DNA of 64,000 nt from Bacteroidales bacterium. GTDB taxonomy: Bacteria; Bacteroidota; Bacteroidia; Bacteroidales; UBA932. Made by a program: the position numbers and the translations under genes. Positions within the stretch are counted from its first letter, which is position 1. Every line of letters starts with the position of its first letter. Below are positions 48,893-58,593 of the stretch, in pieces. The notes beneath the pieces are model-generated. The model was not told the origin of the DNA, searched no databases, and was given only the letters and a program-made list of their open reading frames with translations. Location of the stretch: contig JAKSJN010000008.1 in the NCBI GenBank assembly GCA_024402135.1, positions 58,661 to 122,660 of the forward strand. The letters run 5' to 3'.

Positions 48893-51493
48893 ATGAAAAG
48901 ATATATACTGGCGCTCCTTCTGCTGAACTTTTTGGCAATCAATGCATTCGCTCAGCAGGTGGATTACGTGACCGACTACGGCAATCCGAAGACCTACGTC
49001 CTCGGAGATGTTACGGTGGAAGGAAATACCTATACCCGTCCCGAGCAGATCGTCCAGATCAGCGGTCTCCAGAAGGGCCTTCAGGTCGAACTTCCAGGTG
49101 ACGTGATTTCGTCAGCGGTCAAGAGACTTTGGGCTCAGAACAGATTCGAGGATGTCTCTGTCCGCGTGACCGGTTTCAGCGAGGCCAAAGATTCCGTTTT
49201 TCTCTGTATCGGAATCAAGGAGCATCCAAGAATGTCCAGCTGGACATGCTCCGGCGTCAAGAGCGGCGAGCTCAAGGATATCCAGGAACGTCTGTCCCTG
49301 CGTCGAGGCGGCGAGTTCTCCGAATATGTCTCTAAGACCTCTTGCGACATCATCCGTCGCTATTATGCCGAGAAAGGCTTCCTTAAGGTTCAGGTAACTC
49401 CGGAAATCATACGTGATACCGTCATCAAGAATGCAATCCGCGTCAATTTTGCCATCGACAGGGGAGAACGCATCCGTATCAAGGAGATCCATTTCGTCGG
49501 CAACGATGATATCAAGGAGTACAAGCTGGCCAAGTCGATGAAGAAGACAAAGTCGAACAAGTACTACAACTTCTTCCACAGCAAGAAATTCAACGAAAAG
49601 GAATATCCTAACGACAAGAAGTCGCTCATCTCGGCTTTCAACGAGGCCGGATACCGCGATGCAAGACTCATAAAGGATTCTATCTACTATCTGGATCCAA
49701 AGAAACCTGACCAGCCTTCGAAAAAGCTTGGCATCGATTTCGTCGTCGACAAGGGTGACAAGTACTATTTCCGTGACATCACCTGGACCGGCAACTCTGT
49801 CTACTCTACCGATGTCCTTAATGAACTGCTGGCCATCGAAAAGGGAGATGTCTATGATGTCGTAACCATGGAGAAACGACTTCAGGGTGGTGAGAAGGAG
49901 TCTGATTACGGTGTCTCAAAGCTGTACCGTGACAACGGATACCTTTTCTTCAACGTCACACCTGTCGAGCTGAATATCCAGAATGACTCTGTCGACGTCG
50001 AGATGCGTATCTCCGAGGGTAAGCCAGCGACACTCAACAACATTGTCATCAACGGAAACGACCTGACCAACGAGCGTATCGTACGCCGTCAGATCTTTAC
50101 ACGTCCAGGATACCTTTTCAGCCAGACAGACTTCGAGCGTTCGGTTCGTGAAATCGCATCCCTGGGTCAGTTCGATCCTGAATATGCCATGGATGCTACC
50201 AAGGGATATTCGATCATTCCTAACCAGCTCAGCAATACCGTTGACCTCATCTACAACGTGCAGGAGAAGCCATCCAGCCAGCTTGAGCTCTCCGGAGGTT
50301 GGGGCGGAAAGACCTTCGTCGCTACCGTCGGTGTAAGCTTCAACAACTTCTCTACCCAGAGAATGTTCGACAAGCATGCGTGGACACCTGTCCCTCTCGG
50401 AGACGCCCAGAACCTCGCGTTCCGTTTCCAGACCAACGGTACTTATTACACAGCGCTTACAGCGAGCTTCACAGAGCCATGGCTCTTCGGCAAGAAGCCG
50501 ACTTCACTCAACCTGTCGGCATACTATACCCGCCAGACCAACTCTCTGCTTTATCTGAACATTCTCAGCCATGACCGCCAGATGGAGATTTACGGTTTCT
50601 CCGCTTCTCTGGGTAAGCGTCTTAAGTGGCCTGACAACTATTTCGTTCTCTACAACGGTCTCAGCTGGCAGAGCTACAGGCTCAGCAACTGGTACTCAGG
50701 ATATTTCATCTTCGACGATGGTATCGCTCACAACCTGAGCTACTCGCTCTCACTGAACAGAACCTCGACCGACCAGATGATCTATCCTAGACAGGGATCC
50801 GAGTACTCATTGTCGCTCCAGTTCACTCCTCCGTTCTCGGTATTGAGAAAGAAGGATCTCGGAGATCTCGACAACCAGGAGAATCCTGTGGTCAAGAACT
50901 GGAGGGATATCAACTACAATACTTGGAAGTCTACCGACCGCTACAAGTGGATCGAGTATCATAAGTGGAAGTTCTCAGGTACGAACTATGTGAAGCTCTA
51001 TGACAATTTCGTGCTCATGACACGCGCACAGTTCGGTTACCTTGGCTACTATAACAGAAACTGGGGATATTCTCCATTCGAGGGCTTCCTTGTCGGTGGT
51101 GACGGTATGTCCGGATACAGCACATATGGACAGGATGTAGTTGCACTCCGTGGCTACTCGAACTATTCGCTGACTCCGTACATCATGACTCCATATAACT
51201 CTACCGGACGAGCATATGCCGGTAACGTATACGACAAGTTCACCGTCGAGCTCCGTTACCCTGTCATTCTCCAGAGCCAGTCCACCATCTTTGCGCTGCT
51301 CTTCCTCGAAGGAGGTAACTGCTGGTCTGACATACGTGATTTCAATCCGTTCCAGATCAAGCGCTCTGCAGGCGTAGGTGTTCGAGTATATCTGCCGATG
51401 ATCGGTCTGCTTGGTGTTGACTGGGGCTACGGCTTCGAAGGCCCATCAGGAGACAAGAGCCAGTTCCATTTCGTGATCGGACAGCAGTTCTAG
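48893..51493 (+). CDS. bamA: Outer membrane protein assembly factor BamA
   Basis: Omp85-family barrel that inserts beta-barrel proteins into the outer membrane with BamD. 866 residues: signal peptide (1-21, MKRYILALLLL to AFAQQ), five POTRA domains (about 40-440), and a 16-strand barrel ending in Phe (VIGQQF). VGGDGMSGYSTYG (about 735-747), a surface or lid loop region, precedes the conserved barrel motif LRGYSNYSL. The barrel is longer than in E. coli BamA, with loop insertions usual for the phylum. The alternative ATG at 48878 adds five residues. A skp gene follows by 33 bases. Confidence 0.94.
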   Translation: MKRYILALLLLNFLAINAFAQQVDYVTDYGNPKTYVLGDVTVEGNTYTRPEQIVQISGLQKGLQVELPGDVISSAVKRLWAQNRFEDVSVRVTGFSEAKDSVFLCIGIKEHPRMSSWTCSGVKSGELKDIQERLSLRRGGEFSEYVSKTSCDIIRRYYAEKGFLKVQVTPEIIRDTVIKNAIRVNFAIDRGERIRIKEIHFVGNDDIKEYKLAKSMKKTKSNKYYNFFHSKKFNEKEYPNDKKSLISAFNEAGYRDARLIKDSIYYLDPKKPDQPSKKLGIDFVVDKGDKYYFRDITWTGNSVYSTDVLNELLAIEKGDVYDVVTMEKRLQGGEKESDYGVSKLYRDNGYLFFNVTPVELNIQNDSVDVEMRISEGKPATLNNIVINGNDLTNERIVRRQIFTRPGYLFSQTDFERSVREIASLGQFDPEYAMDATKGYSIIPNQLSNTVDLIYNVQEKPSSQLELSGGWGGKTFVATVGVSFNNFSTQRMFDKHAWTPVPLGDAQNLAFRFQTNGTYYTALTASFTEPWLFGKKPTSLNLSAYYTRQTNSLLYLNILSHDRQMEIYGFSASLGKRLKWPDNYFVLYNGLSWQSYRLSNWYSGYFIFDDGIAHNLSYSLSLNRTSTDQMIYPRQGSEYSLSLQFTPPFSVLRKKDLGDLDNQENPVVKNWRDINYNTWKSTDRYKWIEYHKWKFSGTNYVKLYDNFVLMTRAQFGYLGYYNRNWGYSPFEGFLVGGDGMSGYSTYGQDVVALRGYSNYSLTPYIMTPYNSTGRAYAGNVYDKFTVELRYPVILQSQSTIFALLFLEGGNCWSDIRDFNPFQIKRSAGVGVRVYLPMIGLLGVDWGYGFEGPSGDKSQFHFVIGQQF

Positions 51494-51526
51494 ACTAAAA
51501 CTGAATAACAAAAAAAGACATTGAAT

Positions 51527-52090
51527 ATGAAAAGAATTATCATGATTGCCGCAATGGCACTTATCTCTGCAGCTTCTTTCGCTCAGACCAAGATTGCTCA
51601 CGTAAACTTCTCAGAGCTCGTACAGCTCATGCCGGAGGCTGACGAGGCAAGAGCTACAATGCAGGCAAGCAGCAATGAGGCTCAGGAGACATACCAGGCT
51701 ATGATGGACGAGTTCCAGACAAAGTACACCCAGTATCAGCAGAAGTCTTCAACCTGGACTGCTACCATCCGCGAGAGCAAGGAGAAGGAACTTACCGATA
51801 TGCAGAACAGAATCGCTGAGTTCAGCCAGTCAATCCAGGCAGAGCTCGCAGAGCAGGAGCAGGCTCTCATGGCACCTCTCTACCAGAAGGCACAGGACGC
51901 AGTGAGCAAGCTCGCAAAGGACGGTGGCTACACCTATGTAATGGACAAGGGTTCATTCCTCTATGTTGACGAGGCCAACAGCGTTGACCTTACACCTGCG
52001 GCTCGCAAGGCCCTCAAGATCGCTGACGGCCGTACCCTTGAGTCTCTCCAGGCAGAGCTCATGGCACAGGCTCAGCAGCAGGCTCAGTAA
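51527..52090 (+). CDS. skp: Periplasmic chaperone Skp/OmpH
   Basis: 187 residues: signal peptide (1-20, ending ASFAQ), then TKIAHVNFSELVQLMPEAD, a long coiled coil (about 40-115, SSNEAQETYQAMMDEFQ) and a beta strand region GGYTYVMDKGSFLYVDEA. It binds unfolded outer-membrane proteins on their way to BamA. The ATG at 51527 starts the signal; an in-frame TTG at 51521 is possible but unlikely. Following bamA, it is the usual order in Bacteroidota. Confidence 0.93.
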   Translation: MKRIIMIAAMALISAASFAQTKIAHVNFSELVQLMPEADEARATMQASSNEAQETYQAMMDEFQTKYTQYQQKSSTWTATIRESKEKELTDMQNRIAEFSQSIQAELAEQEQALMAPLYQKAQDAVSKLAKDGGYTYVMDKGSFLYVDEANSVDLTPAARKALKIADGRTLESLQAELMAQAQQQAQ

Positions 52091-52146
52091 TTGATTCATC
52101 TATAAACTGACTCATATAACTCAACAGTTAATAATCCAAAATTGTA

Positions 52147-53991
52147 ATGCAACACAAAGTGATTGACACTAAAGATGTTGTAATTCGTTTTGCGGGAGAC
52201 TCAGGTGACGGCATGCAGCTCACCGGGTCTCTTTTTGCTGATATGTCAGCAATCTACGGAAACGGACTCTCAACATTCCCGGATTATCCGGCAGAAATCA
52301 GAGCGCCAAAGGGTACCGTATCTGGCGTTTCTGGTTTTCAGGTTCACATCGGAACCGACAAGGTTACCACTCCTGGAGACTTCTGTGATCTCCTCGTAGC
52401 GATGAACCCTGCGGCTTTGAAGGCTAATGCCAAGTGGTGTAAGCGTAACGCAATGATTCTCGTTGACGACAGCGCTTTCGATGAGGCTAATATGAAGAAG
52501 GCCGGTTTCACTACCGACAATCCTTTCCTCGAGCTTGGCGTTGAAGACAGGACTCTTATCGTGGCTCCTATCACCGAGCTCACTCAGGAGAGTCTCAAGG
52601 ACAGCGGAATGGATCAGAAGTCTATCGTGAAGTGCAAGAACATGTTCACTCTCGGTATGGCCTGCTACATCTACAGCCGTCCTCTCGAGCATATCTACCA
52701 GTATCTCGAGCGTAAGTTCTCCAAGAAGCATCCTGAGGTAATCGCTCCAAACAAGAAGGTCCTCAACGATGGTTTCAACTATGCAGCCAACATCCAGGCA
52801 ATACCTAACACATATGCAGTAGAGCCTTCAGGAAATGTCAAGAAGGGAATCTACCGCAACATCACAGGTAACCAGGCAGCGGCATGGGGTCTCCTCGCAG
52901 CATCTGAGAAGTCAGGCCTTCCACTTTTCTGCGGTTCATACCCTATCACACCAGCCACTGCCATCCTTGAGGAACTCGCAATCCACAAGAGCCTCGGTGC
53001 CAAGACACTTCAGGCAGAGGATGAGATTGCAGGTATCTGTACTGCTATCGGTGCTTCATTCGCCGGCAACCTCGCAGTGACCACTACTTCTGGTCCTGGT
53101 GTATCGCTTAAGAGCGAGGCCCTCGGACTTGCAGTAATGACCGAGCTTCCTCTTGTTGTCATCGATGTGCAGCGTGGTGGTCCTTCTACCGGTCTTCCTA
53201 CCAAGACTGAGCAGACTGACCTCAATCAGGCACTCTATGGCCGTAATGGTGAGTGTCCTATGCCTGTCATCGCATCTCATTCACCTGCACACTGCTTCGA
53301 CGCTGCGTTCCAGGCTGCGAAGATCGCTCTCGAGCACATGACCCCTGTCATGCTTCTCTCTGAGGGCTTCCTCGGAAACGGTTCTGAACCTTGGTGCATT
53401 CCTTCCATGTCAGATTACCCTGAGATCAAGCCACCATATGCAAAGGCACCGGAGGATGGCTCGAAGTTCCACCCATTCGAGAGAAATCCGGAGACCATGG
53501 TACGCAACTGGGCTGTTCCTGGTCAGAAGGGTCTCGAGCACCGCGTCGGAGGTCTTGAGAAGAACCACAACGGAGTTCTTTCCACTGATCCTGCAAACCA
53601 TGCACTCATGGTTGAGGAACGTGCAAAGAAGGTCGCTCTCATCGCAAACAGCATTCCTGAGCTTGAGGTTATGGGCCCACAGTCAGGCAAGCTTCTCGTT
53701 GTCGGCTGGGGTGGTACCTACGGTCACCTCTATACCGCGTGCCAGGAGATGAAGGAGGAAGGAACCGAGGTTTCTTATGCTCATTTCGACTACATCAACC
53801 CACTCCCTAAGAATACTGAGGAGGTATTCTCTAAATTCGAGAAGATTCTCGTATGCGAGCTCAACAGCGGACAGTTCGCCAACTATCTCCGCGGCGAGTT
53901 CCCTCAGTTCAATTTCATCAAGTTCGGCAAGGTCCAGGGCCAGCCATTCCTCGTGAGCGAGCTTATGGACGCATTCAAAAAGGAGTTATAG
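52147..53991 (+). CDS. korA: 2-oxoglutarate:ferredoxin oxidoreductase, fused gamma-alpha subunit
   Basis: With KorB it oxidises 2-oxoglutarate to succinyl-CoA, or runs in reverse to fix CO2, using ferredoxin in anaerobes. The N-terminal part (about 1-190) is the gamma domain: VIRFAGDSGDGMQLTGSLFAD and FPDYPAEIRAPKG. The alpha part carries CGSYPITPATAILEELA near 264, EDEIAGICTAIGASFAG near 293 and TTTSGPGVSLKSEALGLA near 315. The 614-residue fusion is common in the phylum. Related 2-oxoacid enzymes cannot be excluded wholly, but the RAPKG and PITPAT forms favour KorA. Confidence 0.9.
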   Translation: MQHKVIDTKDVVIRFAGDSGDGMQLTGSLFADMSAIYGNGLSTFPDYPAEIRAPKGTVSGVSGFQVHIGTDKVTTPGDFCDLLVAMNPAALKANAKWCKRNAMILVDDSAFDEANMKKAGFTTDNPFLELGVEDRTLIVAPITELTQESLKDSGMDQKSIVKCKNMFTLGMACYIYSRPLEHIYQYLERKFSKKHPEVIAPNKKVLNDGFNYAANIQAIPNTYAVEPSGNVKKGIYRNITGNQAAAWGLLAASEKSGLPLFCGSYPITPATAILEELAIHKSLGAKTLQAEDEIAGICTAIGASFAGNLAVTTTSGPGVSLKSEALGLAVMTELPLVVIDVQRGGPSTGLPTKTEQTDLNQALYGRNGECPMPVIASHSPAHCFDAAFQAAKIALEHMTPVMLLSEGFLGNGSEPWCIPSMSDYPEIKPPYAKAPEDGSKFHPFERNPETMVRNWAVPGQKGLEHRVGGLEKNHNGVLSTDPANHALMVEERAKKVALIANSIPELEVMGPQSGKLLVVGWGGTYGHLYTACQEMKEEGTEVSYAHFDYINPLPKNTEEVFSKFEKILVCELNSGQFANYLRGEFPQFNFIKFGKVQGQPFLVSELMDAFKKEL

Positions 53992-53994
53992 GTT

Positions 53995-55014
53995 ATGGCA
54001 ACACTTACAGCAAAAGATTTCAAAAGCGATCAGGAAGTACGCTGGTGCCCTGGATGTGGTGACCATGCGGTTCTCGCGGCTCTCCAGAGAGCTCTTCCAA
54101 AGGTGAGCCAGGCTCTCGATTACGCCAAGGAACGCTATGTAGTCGTTTCCGGTATCGGATGCTCCTCACGTCTTCCATATTACATGGATACCTTCGGTTT
54201 CCACAGTATCCACGGTCGTGCAACCGCAATCTCTACCGGTATCAAGGTAGCTAACCCATGGCTTACCGTATGGCAGGCATGTGGTGACGGTGACGCGCTC
54301 GCAATCGGCGGTAACCATTTCATCCACGCTATCCGTCGTAACATCGATATCAATATCATCCTGTTCAACAACCAGATCTACGGTCTGACAAAGGGACAGT
54401 ATTCACCAACCTCGAAGTTCGGCGCAATCACCAAGACCTCTCCTTACGGAACAGTAGAACATCCGTTCAACCCAGGATCGCTTGTCCTTGGTGCAAAGGG
54501 TACTTTCTTCGCACGTTCACTCGACGTCATGATTCAGCTCAATGAGGACATCATGACCAGTGCTGCTCTTCATGACGGTACCTCCGTAGTCGAGATGCTC
54601 ACCAACTGTGCTATCTTCAATGATGGTGCACACAAGAGCCTTTCTGATCCTGCAGTACGTGCCGACCGTACCATCGTTCTCCGCCACGGCGAGAAGATGC
54701 TCTTCGGCAAGGACAACAACAAGGGTCTCGTGCTCAATGGAATGGGTCTCCGTGCCGTTACCGTAGGCGAGGGTGGCTACACTATCGATGATATCCTCAC
54801 ACATGACGCTCACAGTGACAACATGGGTATCCATATGATGCTCGCCGAGATGAAGGGACCGGATATGCCGGTTGCTCTCGGTGTGATCCGTGACGTGAAG
54901 GATGTTACCTATGATGACGGTGTCCGCGATCAGGTCAAGGACATCATGAAGACCTCAAAGATCCACTGCGTGGACGACCTTCTCCGCAGCGGTTCAACCT
55001 GGGAGGTCAAGTAA
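53995..55014 (+). CDS. korB: 2-oxoglutarate:ferredoxin oxidoreductase beta subunit
   Basis: The thiamine-diphosphate subunit. 339 residues with VRWCPGCGDHAVLAALQ at about 15-31 (cysteines), SGIGCSSRLPYYMDTFGFHS near 46, and the TPP motif CGDGDALAIGGNHFIHA near 94, followed by NNQIYGLTKGQYSPT. It starts 3 bases after korA. gdhA follows after 87 bases, so 2-oxoglutarate may feed both enzymes. Confidence 0.93.
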   Translation: MATLTAKDFKSDQEVRWCPGCGDHAVLAALQRALPKVSQALDYAKERYVVVSGIGCSSRLPYYMDTFGFHSIHGRATAISTGIKVANPWLTVWQACGDGDALAIGGNHFIHAIRRNIDINIILFNNQIYGLTKGQYSPTSKFGAITKTSPYGTVEHPFNPGSLVLGAKGTFFARSLDVMIQLNEDIMTSAALHDGTSVVEMLTNCAIFNDGAHKSLSDPAVRADRTIVLRHGEKMLFGKDNNKGLVLNGMGLRAVTVGEGGYTIDDILTHDAHSDNMGIHMMLAEMKGPDMPVALGVIRDVKDVTYDDGVRDQVKDIMKTSKIHCVDDLLRSGSTWEVK

Positions 55015-55101
55015 AAGACAAGACATATCAGATTGCCAGTATTTTCCCCGACTGTACAAGCTGAATAATGAATACAATCATTTCAAGTTTAAATCATTAT
55101 C

Positions 55102-56445
55102 ATGAAAACATCGGAAATCATGGCAAAGCTCCAGGTCAAGTATCCTGGAGAGAACGAATATCTGCAGGCAGTGCAGGAGGTACTCGACTCAATCGAGGAT
55201 GTATATAACCAGCACCCTGAGTTTGAGCAGGCAAAGATCGTTGAGAGAATGGTCGAGCCTGACCGTATATTCACTTTCCGCGTGACCTGGACTGATGACA
55301 GGGGCGAGGTTCAGACGAACCTTGGTTACCGTATCCAGTTCAACAGCGCTATCGGACCATACAAGGGAGGTCTCCGCTTCCACAGGGCAGTTACACCTTC
55401 CATGCTGAAGTTCCTCGGCTTCGAGCAGACTTTCAAGAATGCTCTTACAACTCTTCCTATGGGAGGTGCAAAGGGAGGTTCAGACTTTGATCCGGCTGGA
55501 AAGTCGAACAACGAGATCATGCGTTTCTGTCAGGCATTCATGTATGAGCTCTGGCAGTGCATCGGTCCAGACCAGGACATCCCTGCAGGTGACGTAGGTG
55601 TAGGTGGTCGTGAGATCGGCTACATGTACGGAATGTACAAGAAGCTCGCTCGCCAGTATAACACTGGAGTCCTTACAGGCAAGGGCGGTACCTGGGGAGG
55701 ATCTATCCTCCGTCCGGAAGCAACCGGTTTCGGCGCTCTCTACTTTGTAGAGCACGTCCTGAAACATGCCGGCAAGGACATCAAGGGCTGCAGAGTCGCT
55801 CTTTCAGGCTTCGGAAACGTAGCATGGGGCGCTGCCATCAAGGCAACCGAACTTGGCGCCAAGGTAGTTGCTATCTCTGGTCCTGACGGAGTCTGTGAGA
55901 TTCCTGAGGGCATCACCAAGGATATGATCGACTACATGCTTGTAATGCGTGCTTCAAACCGTAACAAGGTACAGGATATGGCAGATATGTTCCCAGGCAA
56001 GGCAGTCTTCACCGAGGGCAAGAAGGCGTGGAGCGTGAAGTGTGACATCGCACTTCCATGCGCATTCCAGAATGAGCTCAGCGAGGACGACGCAAAGGAA
56101 CTTGTAGCAAACGGAACATGGTGCGTATGCGAGGTGTCCAACATGGGATGCCAGCCAGGCGCCATCCATTACCTCCAGCACAACGGCATCCTCTTCGCGC
56201 CGGGCAAGGCTGTGAACGCAGGTGGTGTTGCAACTTCAGGACTTGAAATGACCCAGAATGCGGGTCACATCAGCTGGAGCGGCAAGGAGGTTGATGACAA
56301 GCTCCACTTTATCATGCAGTCAATACACGAGCAGTGCGTGAAGTACGGCGTGCAGCCAGACGGAAGCATAGATTACGTCAAGGGTGCGAACATCGCCGGC
56401 TTCATGAAGGTTGCGACCGCAATGCTCGAGCAGGGAATCATCTAA
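55102..56445 (+). CDS. gdhA: Glutamate dehydrogenase (NADP-type)
   Basis: Makes glutamate from 2-oxoglutarate and ammonium, main ammonium assimilation in many gut anaerobes. The 447-residue hexameric form shows GPYKGGLRFHRAVTP at about 88-102 and the catalytic region LPMGGAKGGSDFDP (about 117-130, catalytic Lys in GAKGG). The nucleotide-binding domain follows, with VALSGFGNVAWGAAIKA near 231, and NAGGVATSGLEMTQN near 372. Length and motifs fit the small NADP-dependent type, but cofactor choice is not decided here. The 87 bases before it show no clear -7 box. Confidence 0.95.
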   Translation: MKTSEIMAKLQVKYPGENEYLQAVQEVLDSIEDVYNQHPEFEQAKIVERMVEPDRIFTFRVTWTDDRGEVQTNLGYRIQFNSAIGPYKGGLRFHRAVTPSMLKFLGFEQTFKNALTTLPMGGAKGGSDFDPAGKSNNEIMRFCQAFMYELWQCIGPDQDIPAGDVGVGGREIGYMYGMYKKLARQYNTGVLTGKGGTWGGSILRPEATGFGALYFVEHVLKHAGKDIKGCRVALSGFGNVAWGAAIKATELGAKVVAISGPDGVCEIPEGITKDMIDYMLVMRASNRNKVQDMADMFPGKAVFTEGKKAWSVKCDIALPCAFQNELSEDDAKELVANGTWCVCEVSNMGCQPGAIHYLQHNGILFAPGKAVNAGGVATSGLEMTQNAGHISWSGKEVDDKLHFIMQSIHEQCVKYGVQPDGSIDYVKGANIAGFMKVATAMLEQGII

Positions 56446-56451
56446 TTCAAT

Positions 56452-56928
56452 ATGAACTATCAGGCACTAATTGCTGCGCGGCACAGCGTAAGAAAGTTCG
56501 AAGACACTCCGGTAAGACGCGAGGTCCTCGACACCCTCGTGGAGGATGCTTCACTGGCACCTTCTGCGAAGAACACCAAGAGTACAGGATTCATGATCAT
56601 CCAGGATGCATCGCTCCTGGAAGCCATCTCGCACATGCGTGACTTCGGTTCGGCCTTCGTCGCCGGAGCCAAGGCTGCCATCGTCGTGCTCGGTGATCCG
56701 GGCAAGACCGATGCGTGGGTCGAGAATGCATCCATCAGCGCGACCTATCTCATGCTGTCGGCTACTGACAGGGGACTGGGCAGCTGCTGGGTTCAGGTAC
56801 GCGAGAGATACCAGGATAAGAATGCTCCCGAGAAGGGAACAGCCGAAGATTATCTCCGTGAACTCCTTGGAATCCGCGATGATTTGAAGGTGCTCTGTGT
56901 CATAGCCCTTGGCTATCCGCAGAAATAG
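56452..56928 (+). CDS. Nitroreductase-family FMN protein
   Basis: 158 residues of the small nitroreductase fold. It starts LIAARHSVRKFEDTPV (about 5-20), with an Arg-x-Ser-x-Arg FMN-phosphate motif, and contains LAPSAKNTKS near 36 and RGLGSCWVQVRERYQ near 107. Such proteins use FMN and NAD(P)H to reduce quinones, nitro compounds or flavins; the natural substrate is unknown. It lies 6 bases after gdhA and ends the unit before a strong terminator. Confidence 0.88.
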   Translation: MNYQALIAARHSVRKFEDTPVRREVLDTLVEDASLAPSAKNTKSTGFMIIQDASLLEAISHMRDFGSAFVAGAKAAIVVLGDPGKTDAWVENASISATYLMLSATDRGLGSCWVQVRERYQDKNAPEKGTAEDYLRELLGIRDDLKVLCVIALGYPQK

Positions 56929-56950
56929 TGCTGTTTAAATGTTTTAGAGG

Positions 56951-56981
56951 GACCGGCCGCCTTATCGCGACCGGTCTTTTT
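56951..56981 (+). terminator. Terminator after the korAB-gdhA region
   Basis: GACCGGCCGC and GCGACCGGTC form a 9-of-10-pair stem around CTTATC, followed by TTTTT. Confidence 0.88.
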
Positions 56982-57013
56982 ATTGTATATTACCTATAAA
57001 AGGTGTAATTTTG
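56982..57013 (+). promoter_or_regulatory. Promoter of the DASS transporter gene
   Basis: ATTG (56982-56985), a 20-base spacer and TAATTTTG (57006-57013) fit the -33/-7 pattern; leader about 40 bases to the ATG at 57059. Confidence 0.6.
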
Positions 57014-57058
57014 CAGGATTATCCAACGTAGGAAATATTGTTATAATTATACTAAAAA

Positions 57059-58519
57059 ATGGCAAACAACAAGTTAAATGTGAAGTATTGTGTGCTTCTG
57101 CCAATCGTGCTGATTCTCACAATCTTCCTCATGGTTGTCCCTACAAGCTTCTTCGGCATTGATGGACTTACCGTTCTCCAGCAGCGCACCATCGCGCTCT
57201 TCGCTTTCGCCGCACTCATGTGGATCTTCGAGATCATCCCTAGCTGGACCACATCTGTTGCTGTGATTGTCCTCTCACTCCTTCTCCTTTCCAACAAGGG
57301 ACTTGGCTTCCTTATGACTGATGCCAACGGCGCAGCTCTCGAAGGAACCATGGTTTACACCAAGATCATGTCTGCATTCGCTGATCCTGTAGTCATGCTC
57401 TTCCTTGGAGGATTCTGCCTTGCTATCATGGCACAGAAGTATGGCCTCGACGTTACTCTCGCCAAGGCTCTTCTCAAGCCTTTCGGAACCAACCCTAAGA
57501 TGGTTCTCCTTGGCTTCCTTTCAGTTATCGCAGTATTCTCTATGTTCATGAGCAACACTGCTACAGCTGCCATGATGCTCGCATTCCTCGCTCCAGTGCT
57601 TGCTACCTTCCCTGAGGGTGACAAGGGTAAGATCGCTCTTGCGCTCTCTATCCCTGTATCGGCAAACATCGGTGGTATCGGTACAACTATCGGTACCCCT
57701 CCTAACGGAACTGCAGTTTCAAACCTCGAAACCATTGGAATGAGCATCTCATTCGGTGAGTGGGCTATCCATATGATTCCATTCGTGATCATCATGATTC
57801 TCATCGCTTGGGTTGTCCTTCAGGTCATGTTCCCATTCTCAACCAATAAGCTTGAAGTCAACATTCCTGAGAACGACAAGCCAACAACCTGGAGAACCTA
57901 CGTTGTATGGACTACATTCGCAATCACCATCCTTCTCTGGGCTACCGAGCAGCTTCATGGAATCAGCTCAAATGTTGTCGCTCTCGTTCCTCTCGCAGTC
58001 TTCGTATGTACCGGCTGTTTCGACAAGGAGGATATCAAGCAGATCGACTGGAGTGTTCTCTGGCTCGTTGCCGGAGGTTTCGCACTCGGTTATGCAATGC
58101 TTGACATCAGCAAGGGTGGTACCGGTCTTGGTGCAGCTCTCGTGAATGCAATTCCATTCGGCGAGATGTCAATCATCCTCGTATTCGTTGTTGCAGGTCT
58201 CGTTTGCTACCTTCTCTCGAACTTCATCAGCAACTCGGCTACCGCTGCTCTTCTCATCCCTATCCTTCTTTATGTTTCACAGGGCCTCAGCAGCAACCCT
58301 GCATTCGAGAGCTTCGGTGGCACCAAGGCAATGGTTTGCTTCGTGGCAACCTGCGCATCACTCGCAATGCTCATGCCTATCTCAACCCCACCTAATGCAA
58401 TTGCATTCTCTACCGGTCTCATCAAGACCAAGGATATGCTCAAGGTTGGTGGCGTAATCGGCGTTATCGGTCTCGTGTTCGCCTTCGTATGGCTTACCAA
58501 GATCTTCCCATTCGCTTAA
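57059..58519 (+). CDS. SLC13/DASS-family anion transporter
   Basis: 486-residue membrane protein with about eleven hydrophobic helices. Two repeat units each have the DASS ion-binding signature: MSNTATAAMM near residue 163 and ISNSATAALL near 389, matched by GTPPNGTAVS near 216 and STPPNAIAFS near 441. These motifs identify sodium-coupled dicarboxylate, citrate or sulfate carriers; the exact substrate is open. Downstream is an outer-membrane barrel gene, which may supply the outer-membrane step. Use of C4-dicarboxylates would fit the reductive carbon metabolism suggested by korAB. Confidence 0.92.
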   Translation: MANNKLNVKYCVLLPIVLILTIFLMVVPTSFFGIDGLTVLQQRTIALFAFAALMWIFEIIPSWTTSVAVIVLSLLLLSNKGLGFLMTDANGAALEGTMVYTKIMSAFADPVVMLFLGGFCLAIMAQKYGLDVTLAKALLKPFGTNPKMVLLGFLSVIAVFSMFMSNTATAAMMLAFLAPVLATFPEGDKGKIALALSIPVSANIGGIGTTIGTPPNGTAVSNLETIGMSISFGEWAIHMIPFVIIMILIAWVVLQVMFPFSTNKLEVNIPENDKPTTWRTYVVWTTFAITILLWATEQLHGISSNVVALVPLAVFVCTGCFDKEDIKQIDWSVLWLVAGGFALGYAMLDISKGGTGLGAALVNAIPFGEMSIILVFVVAGLVCYLLSNFISNSATAALLIPILLYVSQGLSSNPAFESFGGTKAMVCFVATCASLAMLMPISTPPNAIAFSTGLIKTKDMLKVGGVIGVIGLVFAFVWLTKIFPFA

Positions 58520-58535
58520 TCTGAAAACATTGATA

Positions 58536-58578
58536 GCGCACAGGCGTACTGTTATGGTATATGCCTGTGCGTATTTTT
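58536..58578 (+). terminator. Hairpin terminator after the DASS transporter gene
   Basis: CGCACAGGC (58537-58545) and GCCTGTGCG (58563-58571) pair perfectly around a 17-base loop, followed by TA and six T residues. The porin gene starts only 16 bases later, so it may be an attenuator allowing part of transcription through. Confidence 0.8.
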
Positions 58579-58593
58579 TAACAACCAATGTGT

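Noticed and set aside
55015-55101. Riboswitch or promoter before gdhA
   Set aside because: No TAnnTTTG box and no convincing conserved fold could be seen in the 87 bases.
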